DNA of 34,459 nt from Haladaptatiplasma sp964454575. Its GTDB lineage: Archaea; Thermoplasmatota; Thermoplasmata; Halarchaeoplasmatales; Halarchaeoplasmataceae. The translations under genes and the position numbers were made by a program. The notes under the pieces are model-generated. The model worked only from the letters and a program-made list of their open reading frames with translations. It ran no database searches and was not told the origin of the DNA. Positions 31,044 to 34,459 of the stretch are shown in pieces; within the stretch, counting starts at the first letter, position 1, and each line of letters begins with the position of its first letter. The stretch covers positions 1 through 34,459 of the forward strand of contig CAYVTG010000013.1 in the NCBI GenBank assembly GCA_964454575.1, read 5' to 3'.

Positions 31044-32288
31044 TTATTCTATATAGCTCATTATATCCTTTACGGAGTTCGCAAAATCGGCCCCCTTTTC
31101 GACCATCTGGTGATGTATGATCACTCCCTTTCCTCCGGTATGATCTCTTGCAACTATCCCTTTCCTATCCATCAATATAACCTTTTTACCAGACTCCAAT
31201 GCATACAGCCCTGCTTCCAGGTTGCTGATGTTCCCCGGTCCGATGGGAAAATCCGTGAGAATAACCACTTCGGCTTCACTTATCTTTTGTCGATTTTCTT
31301 CTTTCTTTTCATCTCCTATCGGTGAGAAAGGAGCCTCCGTTACAACATCTATATCAAGGAATTCCGCTCTTTCAAGGTCGGTATCCATGGCATTGAGTAC
31401 TCCTACCGTGACTCCACAGCCGGCATCGACCAGTGTTTTGAGCAGCCGGCCCCCGGTTCCACCGCCGCATATCACATGCACCTTCTTTCCATAGGTGTGT
31501 TCTATCTCTTTGCGGCCGATGGGGCTGATGTAAAGTGTACCGTCCCTGGGATTTTCGTGTACCTCTGCCTCTATGCCGTAAACCGCTCGAAGATGTCCCG
31601 GTGTGAGTACGTCCTCCGGTGACCCCATGGTACGTACGCGGCCGCCGTCGATCAATACCAGTTTGTCGCAGTATCTTGCGGCCATGTCCAGATTGTGATG
31701 CACGGAAAGAACTGTCAGGTCCTTTTCTTTATTCATCTTCTTGATCATGTCCATGGTTTCGATCTTGTGACCGATATCAAGGTGCGACGTGGCCTCGTCC
31801 AGCAGTAGCATACCCGTGTCCTGTGCCATGGCCCTGGCTATGATCACCCTTTGGAGTTCTCCTCCCGACAGCGTGTTCACCTTACGCTCTTTCAGATGCC
31901 CTATATCAGTCATCTCTACGGCGCGGTTCGCCTTTTCGAGATCACGTTTTTTTAAGCTCTCGAATCTACCCATGTACGGATTCCTACCCATGAGCACCAC
32001 CTCCCAGGCAGTGAACGGGAACCCGATAAAGGTGTTCTGGGGCACTACTGCGGCTTTCTTAGCGATATCCTTTCTGCTCATATCTTTTATCGTACAGCCG
32101 TCGAGAGTAACATCTCCTCTCCTCAAACCCACAACTCTGGTGACGGCCCTTATCAAAGTACTCTTACCACAGCCGTTGGGTCCGATGATCCCGAGGAAAT
32201 CGCCTTCTTTTACATCGATCGTGATGTTTTTGAGCACATCCTCTGTGTTGTACCCGGCGGACATCTTTTCGATCTGCAGACTCACCAT
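31044..32288 (-). CDS. btuD: BtuD-type ABC transporter ATPase with C-terminal Rossmann-like domain
   Basis: The protein has 414 residues. The first 260 are a FecE/BtuD-class ATPase: Walker A GPNGCGKST, Q-loop near VVPQNTF, signature LSGGELQR, Walker B MLLLDEATSHLD and switch His in VHHNLD. The C-terminal 150 residues form an alpha/beta domain with VHVICGGGTGGRLLK and GVLNAMDTDLERAE, as found in archaeal cobalamin-import ATPases. It powers import through the membrane partner BtuC. ATG 32288 lies within ATGGTGA, overlapping the permease stop by seven bases. The substrate is probably a corrinoid, but siderophore or haem cannot be excluded. Confidence 0.9.
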   Translation of the reverse strand: MVSLQIEKMSAGYNTEDVLKNITIDVKEGDFLGIIGPNGCGKSTLIRAVTRVVGLRRGDVTLDGCTIKDMSRKDIAKKAAVVPQNTFIGFPFTAWEVVLMGRNPYMGRFESLKKRDLEKANRAVEMTDIGHLKERKVNTLSGGELQRVIIARAMAQDTGMLLLDEATSHLDIGHKIETMDMIKKMNKEKDLTVLSVHHNLDMAARYCDKLVLIDGGRVRTMGSPEDVLTPGHLRAVYGIEAEVHENPRDGTLYISPIGRKEIEHTYGKKVHVICGGGTGGRLLKTLVDAGCGVTVGVLNAMDTDLERAEFLDIDVVTEAPFSPIGDEKKEENRQKISEAEVVILTDFPIGPGNISNLEAGLYALESGKKVILMDRKGIVARDHTGGKGVIIHHQMVEKGADFANSVKDIMSYIE

Positions 32289-33313
32289 CCGGTTTCCCCC
32301 CTGCTTCTCAGTAGTAGATATATAAAGAACGGCGCTCCGAAAAGCCCGGTTATTATCCCGATGGGTATCTCGCCGCTGGCCCTTGAGATGGTATCGCAGA
32401 TCACCATGAACATACCTCCTGTGAGGGCGGCAGCCGGCAGTAGTTTCTTGTGGTCCGGGCCGGTAAGTATCCTGGTGGCGTGTGGTATGATAAGCCCTAC
32501 GAAACCGATTATCCCTGTGAAGGAAACCACCACGGCGGCCAGCAGACTGGCGGCAGCCAGCATAATCATCTTCGTCTTCTCCACTTCAACGCCCAGATAC
32601 AGTGCGCTTTCGTCCCCCAGCTGGAGCACGTTCAGTTCCCTTGAAAAAACATATATCACGATGGTACCGAATATCACCACAGGCAGCACTATCCAGAATT
32701 CCTTCCAGATGGTGCCGTTGAAGCTGCCCCACATCCAGAAGATTATACTGGTACGTTTCTCCGGCGGACTCAGATATATGAGATATGCCGTTAGCGACTG
32801 CATCAGAAAATTAACCGCCAGGCCCGCCAGGAGCAGTGTGGCGACGTTGGTCTTTCCGTGTATCCTCCCCAGCCCGAAAACCAGAAATGCTGTGCCTATG
32901 GCGAACACGAATGCCACGATCGGCAGTGAGTATATGCCCAACCCCAGTGTCACCGATGCAGCGGCTCCGAAGGCAGCCCCTGCAGATACACCCAGTATGA
33001 ATGGAGATGCCATGGGATTCTTGAAGATCCCCTGCATGGACGTACCGGATACAGACAATGCGATACCGGCGATAACTCCCAACAATATGCGCGGCAGCCT
33101 GATATACCGTATTATGGTGACGTCGGTACCGGCGTATTCCGGCATCGATCCTCCTATGCCCGGCAATCCAGACAGGATTATACCGATGACTCTGATCGCC
33201 CCGATATCGACCCCTGGAGATCCCACCATGGCGGATGCGACAACAACAGCTAGGAGTGCGGTACACAGGAGTACGAAAACTCTCACCGGTCGACCACGGA
33301 GCGCATGCTTCAT
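32282..33313 (-). CDS. btuC: FecCD/BtuC-family ABC permease
   Basis: The protein has 343 residues and about ten membrane helices. FecCD signatures are visible: RYIRLPRILLGVIAGIALSV, ASPFILGVSAGAA, LLLAGLAVNF and VGLIIPHATRILTGPDHK. Two copies form the channel that receives substrate from BtuF. The start ATG 33313 sits in TAATG with the btuF stop (one-base overlap), so translation is coupled. Local GC content is higher here (just over 60 percent on lines I counted) than in the gcvT-lpd region (about 42 percent on one line). Part of that may reflect Ala/Gly-rich helices. A long open frame on the other strand is a shadow. Confidence 0.92.
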   Translation of the reverse strand: MKHALRGRPVRVFVLLCTALLAVVVASAMVGSPGVDIGAIRVIGIILSGLPGIGGSMPEYAGTDVTIIRYIRLPRILLGVIAGIALSVSGTSMQGIFKNPMASPFILGVSAGAAFGAAASVTLGLGIYSLPIVAFVFAIGTAFLVFGLGRIHGKTNVATLLLAGLAVNFLMQSLTAYLIYLSPPEKRTSIIFWMWGSFNGTIWKEFWIVLPVVIFGTIVIYVFSRELNVLQLGDESALYLGVEVEKTKMIMLAAASLLAAVVVSFTGIIGFVGLIIPHATRILTGPDHKKLLPAAALTGGMFMVICDTISRASGEIPIGIITGLFGAPFFIYLLLRSRGETGW

Positions 33314-34302
33314 TATCTGCGGCGCCTATCTACGAATATTGCGGCGGTCGCTACTGTTGCTAGTATGGCTGCTGTGCTTAACCCGGGAGTTTGCTCTTCC
33401 TCTTCTTCCGGCAGTACCTCTGCGATTATATCTACCAAGGCTCCCTGGGCATCTACCACTCTCGGCCCGGGCCTAGACATGATGTTGTCGTCCACGTAGA
33501 AGATATTTTCATTCTTCACAGCGCTTATCTCGCTCCACGAATCCTTTTCCAGTATCTCTTCGAGTCCGGACCTCACGCTTTCAGTAGCTATGATCACTTC
33601 CGGATCTGCTGATATTATCTCTTCGTCCGAAAGGGATATCCAGCCCGTTTTATCTGCGGCGATATTGTGTCCTCCGGCGTTGGTGATCAGCGTGTTCTGA
33701 AATGTCTCACCGCCGGTGGTCCAGACGCCTCCGAAGGTATCTATCACGTAGAGCACTTTCGGTCTGTCATCTTCCGGGAGATCTACCTTCAAGTCATCCA
33801 TCTCGTCTCTTATCGAATCGGCCATGCCTTTTGCTTCTTCTTCGATACCACACATCCTGCCCAACATCTCCATATCGCTGTAGATGTCGTCGATCGTTGT
33901 GGACCGGGTGGCGATTACCGTCTGACCCAGATCTTCAAGACGTTCTATCATATCTTCGTTGTAACTTGCCGTCACCACAACATCAGCCGACATATTCACG
34001 ATCAACTCGTAGTTCACGCCGAATGCGTTCCCCACCTTTGGCAGTTGCTGTACCTCGGCCGGATAGTCGCTGAAATCGTCCACGGCTACGACCCTGTCTC
34101 CCAGGCCGAGATAGAAAAGTATCTCCGTATTGGACGCCATAAAGGAAACTATCCTTTCCGGAGGCGCCTCAAAGCTTATGATCTCGCCTCTAGCATCCGT
34201 CACCGTTATCTCTTGTTCTGTTTGTGCACTCGCAGGTATGAAAGCCATACTGGCCCCTATCAATACCACGAGCATCATCGCAATGCATATCTTCCGTTTC
34301 AT
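33313..34302 (-). CDS. btuF: BtuF-type substrate-binding protein with C-terminal anchor
   Basis: The protein has 329 residues. A signal peptide (KRKICIAMMLVVLIGASMAF, ending near ASAQ) leads to a two-lobed binding protein: PPERIVSFMASNTEILFYLG opens lobe one, and FYVDDNIMSRPGPRVVDA closes lobe two. The C-terminus has a Glu-rich spacer, then TPGLSTAAILATVATAAIF and a DRRRR end. This spacer-PG-helix-arginines layout is like the PGF-CTERM anchor handled by archaeosortase, with Leu in place of Phe. It thus seems held on the outer face of the membrane. Transcription: a minus-strand TATA (GTTATATACC near 34343-34352) and a GGAG site at 34311-34314. Confidence 0.9.
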   Translation of the reverse strand: MKRKICIAMMLVVLIGASMAFIPASAQTEQEITVTDARGEIISFEAPPERIVSFMASNTEILFYLGLGDRVVAVDDFSDYPAEVQQLPKVGNAFGVNYELIVNMSADVVVTASYNEDMIERLEDLGQTVIATRSTTIDDIYSDMEMLGRMCGIEEEAKGMADSIRDEMDDLKVDLPEDDRPKVLYVIDTFGGVWTTGGETFQNTLITNAGGHNIAADKTGWISLSDEEIISADPEVIIATESVRSGLEEILEKDSWSEISAVKNENIFYVDDNIMSRPGPRVVDAQGALVDIIAEVLPEEEEEQTPGLSTAAILATVATAAIFVDRRRR

Positions 34303-34404
34303 CTTATCTTCTCCAATTTACTTTATTAAATTCAAGCAAACTTGGGTATATAACTTTTCCCTCTCCGTCGATCGTTGTAATAGATACGTTCACAACACCG
34401 AAAG

Positions 34405-34420
34405 ATATATATATATATCA
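34405..34420. promoter_or_regulatory. AT palindrome in divergent promoter region
   Basis: GATATATATATATATC is a perfect 16-base palindrome. It is centred about 31 bases before the ATG at 34444 and so can serve as that gene's TATA region. It lies about 55 bases upstream of the btuF TATA. It could also be an operator, but simple AT alternation is palindromic by default. Confidence 0.4.
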
Positions 34421-34443
34421 AACTATATCTCTTACGGATTGAC

Positions 34444-34459
34444 ATGACTCCGAACAAGA
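34444..34459 (+). CDS. Start of a plus-strand gene, cut by the window end
   Basis: ATG 34444 opens a frame reading Met-Thr-Pro-Asn-Lys before the window stops. It has TATA elements at leaderless spacing. Nothing can be said about function. Confidence 0.4.

Noticed and set aside
32361..33476. Open frame of 371 codons on the plus strand across btuC
   Set aside because: It is the complement of a Gly/Ala-rich membrane protein, where stop codons are rare on the other strand. The btuC frame has clear FecCD motifs and operon overlaps.
31044..34302. Horizontal transfer of the btu operon inferred from higher GC content
   Set aside because: queD is similarly GC-rich on a line I counted and the bias is partly due to Ala/Gly-rich protein, so composition alone does not support transfer.
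34303..34443. Cobalamin riboswitch upstream of btuF
   Set aside because: No B12-box-like or multi-stem structure is visible, and the leader from the predicted TATA is only about 20 bases.
1..34459. CRISPR arrays, insertion sequences, inteins
   Set aside because: No regularly spaced repeats, transposase frames or splice motifs were seen; polC and valS continue through the usual intein sites.

Overview
The window is archaeal and euryarchaeal in character. It carries the large subunit of the archaea-specific DNA polymerase D, an archaeal FEN-1, QueC/QueD for the preQ0/archaeosine route, a small TRAM protein, several KaiC/RAD55-like ATPases, and TATA-box promoters placed about 26-30 bases before start codons, which is the leaderless pattern. 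The mixture of KaiC-like ATPases, a DUF835 domain and small GTPases points to the Thermoplasmata side of the tree. That placement is inference. Many proteins have acidic tails or linkers. A run of ten Ns at 379-388 shows this is a draft, probably metagenomic or single-cell, assembly.

Layout. 1-7937: valyl-tRNA synthetase (interrupted by the N gap), a small zinc-finger protein and a ferredoxin read from a shared divergent promoter region, a class I/II aminotransferase, and polC (PolD large subunit). 7934-11735, minus strand: fen, a KaiC-like ATPase, a KaiC-like protein with a ruined P-loop, queC and queD. 11830-19438: a short FKBP isomerase, two small unknown proteins, a third KaiC-like ATPase, a divergent TraB-family membrane protein, a zinc-ribbon membrane protein, a DnaA-type AAA+ protein fused to DUF835, and two Rab-like GTPases on either side of a zinc-ribbon protein. 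19515-26397: tldD/tldE, an M42 aminopeptidase, gcvT, a dihydrolipoyl-dehydrogenase-like flavoprotein and a two-helix membrane protein. 26440-26697: tRNA-Gly(CCC) followed by noncoding DNA holding an imperfect copy of the tRNA 3' end. 26698-34302, minus strand: a large Mrr-like/TPR/coiled-coil protein, a PfkB sugar kinase, a TRAM protein, and a btuF-btuC-btuD type importer. A new plus-strand gene appears to begin in the last 16 bases.

How the genes may work together. PolC and FEN-1 are replication enzymes, and TldD/TldE form a protease. GcvT and the flavoprotein could serve glycine cleavage. BtuFCD imports a corrinoid or a related metal complex. The part least explained by known pathways is 8973-19438. 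It holds KaiC-like ATPases (one catalytically degenerate), TraB, a DnaA-type switch carrying DUF835, and paired GTPases whose switch-II glutamine is replaced by glutamate. It looks like an uncharacterised nucleotide-switch signalling set. At DNA level the most notable signals are an exact 29-bp inverted repeat flanking the gcvT-lpd segment, the tRNA-Gly 3'-end duplication, and four convergent gene pairs whose opposing stop codons share exactly four bases.
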